Below, piece after piece: positions 1 through 5,854 of a DNA stretch of 14,220 nucleotides. The position numbers and the translations under genes were made by a program. The notes beneath the pieces were generated by a model. The model searched no databases. It had not been told where the DNA came from and was given only the letters and a program-made list of their open reading frames with translations. The stretch lies in assembly GCA_003173915.1 (NCBI GenBank), contig PPGL01000032.1, forward strand, positions 1 through 14,220. Reading direction: 5' to 3'. Origin of the DNA: Candidatus Levyibacteriota bacterium (lineage in GTDB: Bacteria > Patescibacteria > Microgenomatia > Levybacterales > UBA12049). How positions within the stretch are numbered: position 1 is the stretch's first letter; each line of letters starts with the position of its first letter.

Positions 1-1553
1 AGGACATGTGAAGTATTCCTAAAGTACAGAAGCGGTACACGAAGCAAACCTACTTTATAGTGTAGCATACTTTTTTCCAAAAGAGAAGAGAATTTTGGAA
101 AAAGATCGCGCATTCCTTGATCTTCGATAATATATATGGTGTTGTTATCGAGTGTAGAATTGATATAAATAAATGGATATGTATCAGTCAGACTATATGT
201 TGAAGTTTTCGTGACAAAATAATATGGTTCGGGCAAAGACGCCAGAAGAAGTGCATTATCAAGAGAATACTTCTCTTTTATTTTTGCTGCAACAGTTTCT
301 TCATAATTTTTTCCAAACCAAACACCATTATCCCAAAATCTTATACCAAAAAAAGTAAGAATACATTGCACTAGAACAAGTATGCTAAAAAACCCTAAGA
401 GAGTTTTCCTGTATCGATTCTTAAGATTAGTTGTTTGATAAACATGGACTATCCTTTCTGCCGTATATCCTGCAGGAATGAGAAGGAATGGTAACAGGTG
501 GGTAAAGTAACGAAGCATCGTGGGGTTGGTACGGTAATATGTTCCTCCAAGGATAGCAAGAGAAAGCAAAACAAAAAGTACCATGGTTTTATTCTTTTGG
601 TCTAGCGTCATAATCCCAATACCGCTCAAAGCAAGTACTGTAATGAGTGGATTGGTAAGAAAAAAAAGACGAAATGCAGGATAAATAATGAAAAGGAACA
701 GTACTCCAATTCCTTCTGCTAATAACAGTATTTTTCCAAATGAAATCGATATCTTCCACGTTCTTACAGACCGTGAAATAAGATAACACATAAGAGAAAA
801 CAAAATCGTTGTAAAAACTACCAAGAGTAATGGCCAGCCTTGATGTAAAATTGTAGAGAAAAAACTCCGAAGAGGGAAAAGAGTACTAAGCACTATTGTG
901 GTAACGAAAAAAAACGATGCAAAGATTGTAATAATTTTTTGAGGAAACGTAGAATTTTTAAAGATAATCAAAAAAATAACTGGAATACTAAGAAAAATAT
1001 ATTCGAAACGTGCCAGAAATGAAACAGCAAAGAAAAATCCTGTTAAAAGATCAGAGGAGTCTGCAAAACTAACGGGCTTTTCAATATTTTTTAAAAGTGA
1101 AGTAAGAAAGAGGAGAAGCATGAAAACTCCTGTTGTTTCAGTGAGGATAAATCCTCCCCACACAACATGATTAAAAGAAATAGCGATAATACCTGCACCT
1201 AAAAGTCCTACTATTTTCGATTTGTATAGTGTTGAAAGGAAAATATAGGAGACAAGAATGCTGGTAAGTCCACAAAGTATAGCAACAAGATGAGCGGCAA
1301 AAAGAGTATTAGAAAATAGTTTTTCAAAAAGCAGTATGAGAAGAGGATACATTGGCCTTGTCCATTCTATAAAATCGGGATAAAACATTCCCGTGGGTCC
1401 AAGTGTTCCAATCACAGAATGATATGTTTGGATATTATGAGCAACTATCAAACTCTGATATGCGTCTGGATAAAAATTAAATGGTGAAATATTCACAATA
1501 CGAAAAAGCAAACCTAAAGCAAAGATTCCAAGTAAAATAATAGTTGTTTTCAT
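1..1553 (-). CDS. GT39/PMT_2-type membrane glycosyltransferase, C-terminus beyond window
   Basis: An open frame of 517 codons runs from ATG at 1553 to the left edge without a stop, so the gene is partial. The protein is very hydrophobic with many predicted membrane spans. The first is at about residues 3-20 and is followed by an extracytoplasmic loop with FYPDAYQ (D30) and WTRPMYPLL (R66-P67). An acidic residue in the first loop followed by an R-P-x-Y-P segment is typical of the GT39/ArnT/PMT_2 family, which moves sugars from polyprenyl-phosphate donors to acceptors outside the membrane. After the last visible span comes a soluble part (from about residue 410) with SLPEPYYFV. An in-frame TAG four codons upstream of the ATG fixes the start region. 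A TACAAT -10 ends 6 nt before the ATG. AGGAG lies only 1 nt from the ATG, too close for a normal ribosome site. Acceptor and sugar cannot be told from sequence. Confidence 0.8.
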   Translation of the reverse strand, partial: MKTTIILLGIFALGLLFRIVNISPFNFYPDAYQSLIVAHNIQTYHSVIGTLGPTGMFYPDFIEWTRPMYPLLILLFEKLFSNTLFAAHLVAILCGLTSILVSYIFLSTLYKSKIVGLLGAGIIAISFNHVVWGGFILTETTGVFMLLLFLTSLLKNIEKPVSFADSSDLLTGFFFAVSFLARFEYIFLSIPVIFLIIFKNSTFPQKIITIFASFFFVTTIVLSTLFPLRSFFSTILHQGWPLLLVVFTTILFSLMCYLISRSVRTWKISISFGKILLLAEGIGVLFLFIIYPAFRLFFLTNPLITVLALSGIGIMTLDQKNKTMVLFVLLSLAILGGTYYRTNPTMLRYFTHLLPFLLIPAGYTAERIVHVYQTTNLKNRYRKTLLGFFSILVLVQCILTFFGIRFWDNGVWFGKNYEETVAAKIKEKYSLDNALLLASLPEPYYFVTKTSTYSLTDTYPFIYINSTLDNNTIYIIEDQGMRDLFPKFSSLLEKSMLHYKVGLLRVPLLYFRNTSHV

Positions 1554-1559
1554 GCTCCT

Positions 1560-1587
1560 ATTGTACTACCGAAAATACCTACGTAAA
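1560..1587 (-). promoter_or_regulatory. Promoter of the glycosyltransferase gene
   Basis: Reading the minus strand, TACAAT (1565-1560) ends 6 nt before the ATG. A weak -35 (TTTACG, 1587-1582) lies 16 bp further upstream. Transcription would start at about the ATG, giving a leaderless mRNA. It is divergent from the promoter of the 1653 gene. Confidence 0.5.
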
Positions 1588-1615
1588 GTGCACAAGTATA
1601 TTATCAAAAAAATAT

Positions 1616-1646
1616 TTGACACCCTGTCCTTTATTACTGGTATACT
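1616..1646 (+). promoter_or_regulatory. Extended -10 promoter of the 1653 gene
   Basis: TTGACA (1616-1621) is a perfect -35. TATACT (1641-1646), preceded by TGG as an extended -10, lies 19 bp downstream. The -10 ends 6 nt before ATG 1653, so the predicted transcript is leaderless. Confidence 0.6.
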
Positions 1647-1652
1647 AATAGT

Positions 1653-2135
1653 ATGCAGAAGCTCATCCCGCTTATTTATTTCTATACAGTAAGTCTTGCA
1701 GGACTAGGGCTTTTGATAGTAGGTGTTTTTGCAGACGTACATTTTCTTGTAAATAAACTTTCCTATTCCGAATATCCTTTGCCATATCTCGTAGTAGCAC
1801 CATGTGTACAACCCGAACCGCCAATGCCCATTATGATGCAAGGATCAGGAGTGACGACAAATGGAACGGTAAGTTCTGGAGCGGTGACAATTGAGAAAGG
1901 TGTTGTAACTAAGACTTTGCAACCAGTTCCATCCGGAGCACCCACAATTGCGCCTGTCCAAATTACTTCACGGGCAGTAATGCCTAATTTTTTCTATGCC
2001 AATTGTGAGAAACAAACTGCGGAGGAGAGAAAGCAGGCAGAAGTAGCAGATTTAGAAAAAGCACTTTCTTTTACACTTGTTGGGTTGATTCTTTTTAGTA
2101 TCCATTTCTACTACGCCCGCAAAAAGTCACAATAA
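1653..2135 (+). CDS. Small two-span membrane protein of unknown function
   Basis: The protein has 160 residues. A hydrophobic N-terminal segment (about 6-28) and a second near the C-terminus (about 137-155) flank a roughly 105-residue loop. The loop starts with a Pro-rich stretch and C51, continues with a low-complexity Thr/Ser/Gly/Val region, and ends with C118 and a charged helix (EERKQAEVADLEK). The C-terminus is basic (YYARKKSQ), so that end is probably cytoplasmic with the loop outside. The architecture resembles short conserved membrane proteins seen in Patescibacteria, but I know no function for them. C51 and C118 could form a disulphide in the loop. The gene is convergent with the peroxiredoxin gene, with only 13 nt between the stop codons. 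It has its own strong promoter and no Shine-Dalgarno sequence. Confidence 0.75.
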   Translation: MQKLIPLIYFYTVSLAGLGLLIVGVFADVHFLVNKLSYSEYPLPYLVVAPCVQPEPPMPIMMQGSGVTTNGTVSSGAVTIEKGVVTKTLQPVPSGAPTIAPVQITSRAVMPNFFYANCEKQTAEERKQAEVADLEKALSFTLVGLILFSIHFYYARKKSQ

Positions 2136-2162
2136 ATCTAGGTTCATTTTACATTGCTAGAT
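2136..2162. terminator. Possible shared terminator between convergent genes
   Basis: ATCTAG (2136-2141) and CTAGAT (2157-2162) form an inverted repeat across the junction of the two convergent stop codons, with a 15-nt loop and CTTTT after it on the plus strand. The stem is short and has little GC. The position fits a bidirectional terminator better than the stability does. Confidence 0.3.
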
Positions 2163-2607
2163 CTTTTAAGATTTCTTGAATGTGTTCTGTGGGATTTACG
2201 TTTTCATAGATTTTTTTAACAATGTTATCTTTACCAATCAAATATGTTGTACGCAAAATTCCTTCAAACTCTCTTCCCATAAACTTTTTCTTTCCCCACG
2301 CATGATAGGCATCAATTACTTCGTGGTTTTCATCTGCAAGTAGTGGAAAAGTTAGGTGATATTTTTCTGCAAATTTTTTATGAGATTTTACAGAATCTTT
2401 AGATACTCCCAAAATAATCACATTCTTTTTTGTCAGCTCCCCAAGGTTATCTCTAAAATTGCATGCTTCTTTAGTGCAACCTGGCGTATCGTCTTTGGGG
2501 TAAAAATATAGCACAACAATATAATTTTTATACTGAGATAATGTGTGAGATTTGCCATCTTGGTCTAAGAGAGTAAAGTCTGTTGCTTTTTCGTTTATTG
2601 CATTCAT
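2149..2607 (-). CDS. bcp: Thioredoxin-dependent peroxiredoxin, PrxQ/BCP type
   Basis: This cytosolic thiol peroxidase of 152 residues, the usual BCP length, reduces hydroperoxides with electrons from thioredoxin or a similar donor. The signature TPGCTKEACNFRD (residues 41-53) gives the peroxidatic C44 and a resolving C49 five residues later, the layout of two-Cys PrxQ enzymes. The supporting T41 and P37 and the active-site arginine R119 (GILRTTYLIG) are also present, so it should be active. The thioredoxin fold begins with FTLLDQDGK. The gene has its own promoter and no ribosome site: an extended -10 ends 7 nt before the ATG. Its likely role is peroxide defence in a small-genome, probably fermentative cell. 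Confidence 0.95.
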   Translation of the reverse strand: MNAINEKATDFTLLDQDGKSHTLSQYKNYIVVLYFYPKDDTPGCTKEACNFRDNLGELTKKNVIILGVSKDSVKSHKKFAEKYHLTFPLLADENHEVIDAYHAWGKKKFMGREFEGILRTTYLIGKDNIVKKIYENVNPTEHIQEILKDLAM

Positions 2608-2614
2608 GCTTTTT

Positions 2615-2643
2615 ACAATATCACCAGTACTTTATAAAGTAAA
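2615..2643 (-). promoter_or_regulatory. Extended -10 promoter of bcp
   Basis: On the minus strand, TGATATTGT gives an extended -10 (hexamer 2620-2615) with TTTACT as a weak -35 (2643-2638) at 17-bp spacing. The -10 ends 7 nt before the ATG at 2607, predicting a leaderless transcript. Confidence 0.55.
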
Positions 2644-2787
2644 GTTACTTATTCATGAAGTGAGGATGTTAAGAGGTTTATTCCCAGATACTCTTTACAA
2701 TAGATTGATGACTGAAGGGATACGTGTTTCTGCATAAACTAATTTTGAAGATACAAAGTTGAAGAATACGGTAAATGATAATTTTTA

Positions 2788-3654
2788 CTATGTTTCTATA
2801 CGTTGCCATATTGTTGAACTTATGATTCCTTGTTCCATCGCTTTCTTATATGTAGTCACAAGAATCGTCAATCCTTCCGACGCAAAGCTTCTTGTAAGCA
2901 GATTATTCATTTCATGACTCATCATGTTTATTTTCTGTTGATGTGGGAAGATCAAGAGGATGTGCGGAAAAGATCTATCAAGACCTTCATAGATTTTCCA
3001 CTTTTCACTTTCTTTCAATTTTATATACCTACTGATCCGGTATTTTATCGCGTACATGGGAACATGCTGATCAAATAATTCTATAAAATAGGTAGATGAA
3101 GTGATATGTTTGTTTAATGGATTCAGCGTTTTCTCAACAAACAGATCCGGGATGTATTCTTTTCTTTCATAAAAATCCTCATGTGTACAATACATCTGTT
3201 CTGTTATCCATCGTTCCGTTTTTGTTTGAGTATCATAGGTAATTTTGTCTTCAATATCTGCTGCTTTGAGCTGTAAATATAACTCAAAAATAAAAGTGCA
3301 GTGTTCAACAAACGTCTTTGATGCTTTTCTGTCCTGATAGAATTTTTTGAGATATTTTATATCCAGTTCATTATTTATGGGGATTTGCTCGCCCACATTA
3401 TATCGAATCCAGATAATGCCGTTGTTCATTAAGTAATAAATAGCCGGTTTTGTATTTTCCAAAAGTTTGTGGGAATAAATTCTTCCGAGATACTTTTTCT
3501 CAACTAGATCTCTCAACCAGGTGTTAATTCGTCTTGCATCTTTATGTTTAAAATACCGTTGTAACTGTATTCTGTTAATAAACCTGAATCGAAAGATATG
3601 CGTTACGATTTCTTCTTGTCTTTTCGTAATTGGCGGAAGTTCTCTAAAATTCAT
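2788..3654 (-). CDS. Replication-relaxation-like winged-helix protein
   Basis: The protein has 288 residues. Residues about 9-60 (ITKRQEEIV through RINTWLRDLVEKKYLGRIY) look like a winged helix: a helix, a recognition helix after the RRI segment, then a basic wing. This is followed by NTKPAIYYLMNNGI, a stretch I associate with replication-relaxation (Replic_Relax) proteins of Patescibacteria. The C-terminal two thirds is alpha/beta, with SSTYFIELFDQHVP and HILLIFP as likely beta strands, and could be a degenerate nuclease-like fold; I see no complete catalytic motif. Family members are known from plasmids and conjugative elements, where they affect replication. The position beside the defence island suggests a mobile-element remnant or boundary. 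It is transcribed away from the island. The family call rests on motif memory, not a search. Confidence 0.6.
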   Translation of the reverse strand: MNFRELPPITKRQEEIVTHIFRFRFINRIQLQRYFKHKDARRINTWLRDLVEKKYLGRIYSHKLLENTKPAIYYLMNNGIIWIRYNVGEQIPINNELDIKYLKKFYQDRKASKTFVEHCTFIFELYLQLKAADIEDKITYDTQTKTERWITEQMYCTHEDFYERKEYIPDLFVEKTLNPLNKHITSSTYFIELFDQHVPMYAIKYRISRYIKLKESEKWKIYEGLDRSFPHILLIFPHQQKINMMSHEMNNLLTRSFASEGLTILVTTYKKAMEQGIISSTIWQRIET

Positions 3655-3664
3655 GTATTATTTT

Positions 3665-3695
3665 TTTATATTTTGTGGAGCAGGAAAAGTATCAA
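3665..3695 (-). promoter_or_regulatory. Promoter of the replication-relaxation-like gene
   Basis: On the minus strand, TTGATA (3695-3690) and TATAAA (3670-3665) are separated by 19 bp. The -10 ends 10 nt before the ATG at 3654, so any leader would be only a few nucleotides. No Shine-Dalgarno sequence is present. Confidence 0.45.
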
Positions 3696-3836
3696 CTATG
3701 GAGCAGTATTTCTATAAATAGTAGTTCTTCGAATTATAACATTTTTGTTTGTACTTCATATCAGTATTATTCTATTCTTAATACTATACCTTTAGGTATA
3801 GATAAGATCGGAAGTTTAAAATAGAGTTTTGATCCT

Positions 3837-3915
3837 AAAAACTGTCCCCATCGCAGGCAACTTTATGTCCTCGCCGGCGAGGACATCATTAATGTTTACG
3901 ACGGGAACAGTTTTT
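3837..3915. repeat. 79-nt nested palindrome with perfect 22-bp core
   Basis: The outer arms are AAAAACTGTCCC (3837-3848) and GGGAACAGTTTTT (3903-3915), complementary except for one bulged A. Nested inside at 3865-3886 is a perfect 22-bp palindrome made of ATGTCCTCGCC and its exact reverse complement. It is clearly richer in GC than its surroundings. Both strands end in ACAG followed by a T-run, so it could act as a bidirectional terminator. But both flanking genes point away from it, so terminating them is not an obvious job. A recombination site, a structured RNA or a REP-like element are alternatives. Confidence 0.8.
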
Positions 3916-3985
3916 CCTTGACAAAATAGCAGTGAATATAAAAAGAAGGTGCAATCCACTCATACTCTACAAAATGAAAGATCGC

Positions 3986-4038
3986 GTATCCCAAACAAGA
4001 CTTAAATGAGCCTCAAATTTAGTTTTTAGATACAAAAG
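3986..4038 (-). repeat. Dispersed island repeat, copy A
   Basis: Read on the minus strand it contains TTTTGTATCTAAAAACT, AAATTTGAGGCT and CTTGTTTGGGATA in that order. It aligns along its length with copy C. TGTTTGGGATA is identical in A and C (8178-8188). It lies upstream of the NYN gene. Confidence 0.7.
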
Positions 4039-4077
4039 TATATAGTAAATAAAGTCTATGTTGAAAAATATTATTAC

Positions 4078-4105
4078 TTGCTTATAGTGATATAATCATA
4101 AGCAA
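4078..4105 (+). promoter_or_regulatory. NYN gene promoter inside an operator-like dyad
   Basis: TGATATAAT is a perfect extended -10 (TATAAT 4091-4096), ending 8 nt before the ATG. It lies inside an inverted repeat with 8-bp arms, TTGCTTAT (4078-4085) and ATAAGCAA (4098-4105). An inner TGAT/ATCA dyad (4088-4091 and 4095-4098) covers the hexamer. A bound dimer would block the core promoter, so repression or autoregulation is plausible. No clear -35 is seen. Confidence 0.55.
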
Positions 4106-4713
4106 TGAATCAAGAACAAATACGCCAATTTATTCAAAACTATCTTTCGAAACGAGAGAGAACAATTGTTATTGTAGATTTTGGAAACGTTGAGAAATGG
4201 AAATTTAGCCTAAATTGGCAAGTTGGTATTCAAGAATTAGCTAATCTTGTTAAAAACTTTTCTTATGGTAAACGCTTCTTGCGTCGTTTTTATTATGGTT
4301 CAGATTATGGTCAAAAAGAAACAAGTGATGTAATGGAACCATGGTCCCAGGGAATTATAAGTAGAGCGAAAATGAACGGTTTTGAAGTGGTAACTAAGCG
4401 AGTAAAGTATATTCATAGCGCAGATAATGTACGCGGCTTTGAAAAGAAATGCGATCTTGATGTAGAAATGGCAGTAGACCTTATTAAGGAGCGAGATAAT
4501 TATGACAATATAATTCTATTTTCTGGTGATGGTGATTTGATGCATGCTATTGCGTATTTACACGAAAACTATGGTAAAAGTTGCATTGTATTTGGGGCAA
4601 GAGACCATGTAGGAAGAGAAGTGTTTGACGCTAAGATTAAGGGAGTGGTTTCAGATATATTCTTTGCTGAAGACTTTGAATATAGGTTAAATATGCATCG
4701 AGGGAGGGTCTAA
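4105..4713 (+). CDS. NYN/PIN-like RNase (LabA/DUF88 type)
   Basis: The 202-residue protein has the NYN form of the PIN nuclease fold, predicted to cut RNA with metal ions held by acidic residues. The first strand IVIVDFGNV supplies D25 and N28. CDLDVEMAVDL supplies D117, D119 and D125. LFSGDGDL supplies D142 and D144, followed by the usual helix and strand ending KSCIVFG. A basic segment around 54-61 (YGKRFLRR) and the region after 165 could contact RNA. The N-terminal helix (1-18) precedes the domain. The gene is transcribed alone from a promoter covered by a dyad and starts the defence island just ahead of hamAB. Related NYN proteins serve in RNA decay and in defence or toxin settings; an immunity role here is inferred from position only. 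Confidence 0.85.
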   Translation: MNQEQIRQFIQNYLSKRERTIVIVDFGNVEKWKFSLNWQVGIQELANLVKNFSYGKRFLRRFYYGSDYGQKETSDVMEPWSQGIISRAKMNGFEVVTKRVKYIHSADNVRGFEKKCDLDVEMAVDLIKERDNYDNIILFSGDGDLMHAIAYLHENYGKSCIVFGARDHVGREVFDAKIKGVVSDIFFAEDFEYRLNMHRGRV

Positions 4714-4722
4714 AAATCAGAA

Positions 4723-4742
4723 ACCCGCCTTTTCAGGAGGGT
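4723..4742 (+). terminator. Weak hairpin after the NYN gene
   Basis: ACCCGCC (4723-4729) pairs with GGAGGGT (4736-4742) apart from one G-A mismatch, over a TTTTCA loop, 10 nt after the stop codon. No T-run follows. GGAGGGTCT occurs both at the gene end (4703-4711) and in the right arm (4736-4744), so two alternative pairings are possible. Confidence 0.35.
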
Positions 4743-4757
4743 CTCGATCAAAATCCG

Positions 4758-4774
4758 GTAAGCCTAATGCTTAC
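4758..4774. repeat. GTAAGC/GCTTAC hairpin
   Basis: A perfect 6-bp inverted repeat, GTAAGC, five bases CTAAT, then GCTTAC, followed by AAAACAAATTC. It shares the TAAGC/GCTTA half-sites seen at the NYN and DUF3800 promoters. It may be an operator or the base of a short hairpin. Confidence 0.4.
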
Positions 4775-4823
4775 AAAACAAATTCTACTATAATTTCCTA
4801 TATTTGTCAATATTCAACACGAT

Positions 4824-4856
4824 AAATTAGCCTCAAATTCTTGTTTGTAGATATAG
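4824..4856 (-). repeat. Dispersed island repeat, copy B (left half)
   Basis: On the minus strand it reads TATATCTACAAACAAG then AATTTGAGGCTAATTT, matching the left half of copies A and C. The TTTGTTTTGGACA half is not recognisable here. It lies between the NYN gene and hamA. Confidence 0.6.
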
Positions 4857-4930
4857 ATGCATTTCCCAATCAGATATCAATGGACTAGCAATCAATTGCC
4901 ATTTCTGCTATTATGTAAGAATAAATTATA

Positions 4931-4960
4931 CAGACGCGAAGTGCGTCTGGAGCGACAATT
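4931..4960. repeat. Hairpin element with GTCTGGA/GCGACAATT motif
   Basis: CAGACGC (4931-4937) and GCGTCTG (4943-4949) form a perfect 7-bp stem over a 5-nt loop. The right side runs on into GTCTGGAGCGACAATT (4945-4960). Both halves of that string, GTCTGGA and GCGACAATT, recur exactly at 8900-8929, separated there by 14 extra bases. It ends just upstream of the hamA promoter. Confidence 0.6.
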
Positions 4961-4962
4961 AT

Positions 4963-4990
4963 TTGCCACCCCTAAGAGCTTCGCTAGATT
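4963..4990 (+). promoter_or_regulatory. Promoter of hamAB
   Basis: TTGCCA (4963-4968), 16 bp, TAGATT (4985-4990). The -10 ends 6 nt before GTG 4997, the same geometry as the other promoters in the window. This favours GTG 4997 over ATG 5012 as the start. Confidence 0.45.
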
Positions 4991-4996
4991 TTAATT

Positions 4997-5854
4997 GTGG
5001 AATTGAACAGTATGATTCCTCCGTTAGACTTAAAAAAGGTAATAGAAGAAAAAATTTCTGAATCTACATTTCGTGCTTATCACGTGGGATTTGATCAAAA
5101 TAAATTTAGGCTCCAACCTCTTGTCGATATAATACTTGATTCATTAGTTGAATTTGCATTCGGCTATTGGGAAGCAAACAAAATATCTTATCCTGAGATG
5201 AGAGCTAAACTGAAAGAGGCTGCAGAAACAATTTATACAACTCCTAAATATCAAAAAAGGGGGGAATTCGGTGAATTAATTTTACATGTTTTGTTAAGAG
5301 GATTTCACAATACTATTCCATTGTTTTCAAAAATATACTTTAAAGATTCTCAAAATTCAACTGTACATGGATTTGATGGTGTTCATATTACTATTGATGA
5401 TGCAAACAAGAAACTTTGGCTCGGAGAGTCAAAATTTTACGCCAATGGTCAAGATGGCATAATGGCATTAATTGATGACCTTAAAAATCATATAAAAGAA
5501 GATTATTTAAGAAAAGAGTTCAATTTGCTATCAAGAAAAATCCCTTCTGAGACACCTGATATACAACATTGGCAAAAATTAATGAATAAATACACTAAGC
5601 TCGATGAAATTTTTAGTGGAATTTGCATACCATTAGTTTGTACCTACTCAAGTGATATTTTTAAAACCCACACACAAGAATCAGATGAATATTTAAAAGA
5701 TTTTGAGAGTGAATGTAGAAGTTTAAAGCAACTTTTTGACAAAAATAATATATCTACTAACGTTGATGTTTTATTACTGTTATTACCTGTTCCAAATAAA
5801 GATGAACTTAATAGATTATTGGATGAAAAATTAAAACACATGCAAAACATATGA
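4997..5854 (+). CDS. hamA: Hachiman defence nuclease HamA (DUF1837)
   Basis: The 285-residue protein matches the DUF1837/HamA layout: a mixed N-terminal part with GFDQNKFRLQ (31-40), then a PD-(D/E)XK-type nuclease core. Visible catalytic candidates are E90 and E93 in RGEFGE, D127 in HGFDGVH, and E144 and K146 in WLGESKFY. In Hachiman systems HamA is the DNA-cutting effector held in check by the HamB helicase. The start is taken as GTG 4997 from promoter spacing; ATG 5012, in frame five codons later, is the alternative. The stop overlaps the hamB start (ATGA, 5851-5854), so the two are translationally coupled and made in balance. All nuclease motif positions look intact, so the effector should be functional. 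Confidence 0.88.
   Translation: MELNSMIPPLDLKKVIEEKISESTFRAYHVGFDQNKFRLQPLVDIILDSLVEFAFGYWEANKISYPEMRAKLKEAAETIYTTPKYQKRGEFGELILHVLLRGFHNTIPLFSKIYFKDSQNSTVHGFDGVHITIDDANKKLWLGESKFYANGQDGIMALIDDLKNHIKEDYLRKEFNLLSRKIPSETPDIQHWQKLMNKYTKLDEIFSGICIPLVCTYSSDIFKTHTQESDEYLKDFESECRSLKQLFDKNNISTNVDVLLLLLPVPNKDELNRLLDEKLKHMQNI

Larger units (their letters stand above)
3655..4104. other. Divergent spacer at the left edge of the defence island
   Basis: This 450-nt gap between a leftward and a rightward gene has no credible coding frame. It holds the two divergent promoters, a TATACCT/AGGTATA inverted repeat (3785-3800, 2-nt centre), the 79-nt cruciform-like element at 3837-3915, and dispersed-repeat copy A. 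TTGACA at 3918-3923 lacks a -10 at normal spacing and no gene follows it directly. Confidence 0.7.

Noticed and set aside
589..789. 66-codon minus-strand frame at the left end
   Set aside because: It overlaps the uninterrupted 517-codon glycosyltransferase frame on the same strand in another phase.
2552..2737. 61-codon plus-strand frame overlapping the bcp start
   Set aside because: Its first third is antisense to bcp. Only the last 23 codons (from ATG 2666) lie in free sequence, with no ribosome site and no family I recognise.
3918..3972. TTGACA promoter reading towards ATG 3973
   Set aside because: There is no -10 at normal spacing, and the frame from 3973 ends after 11 codons inside repeat copy A.
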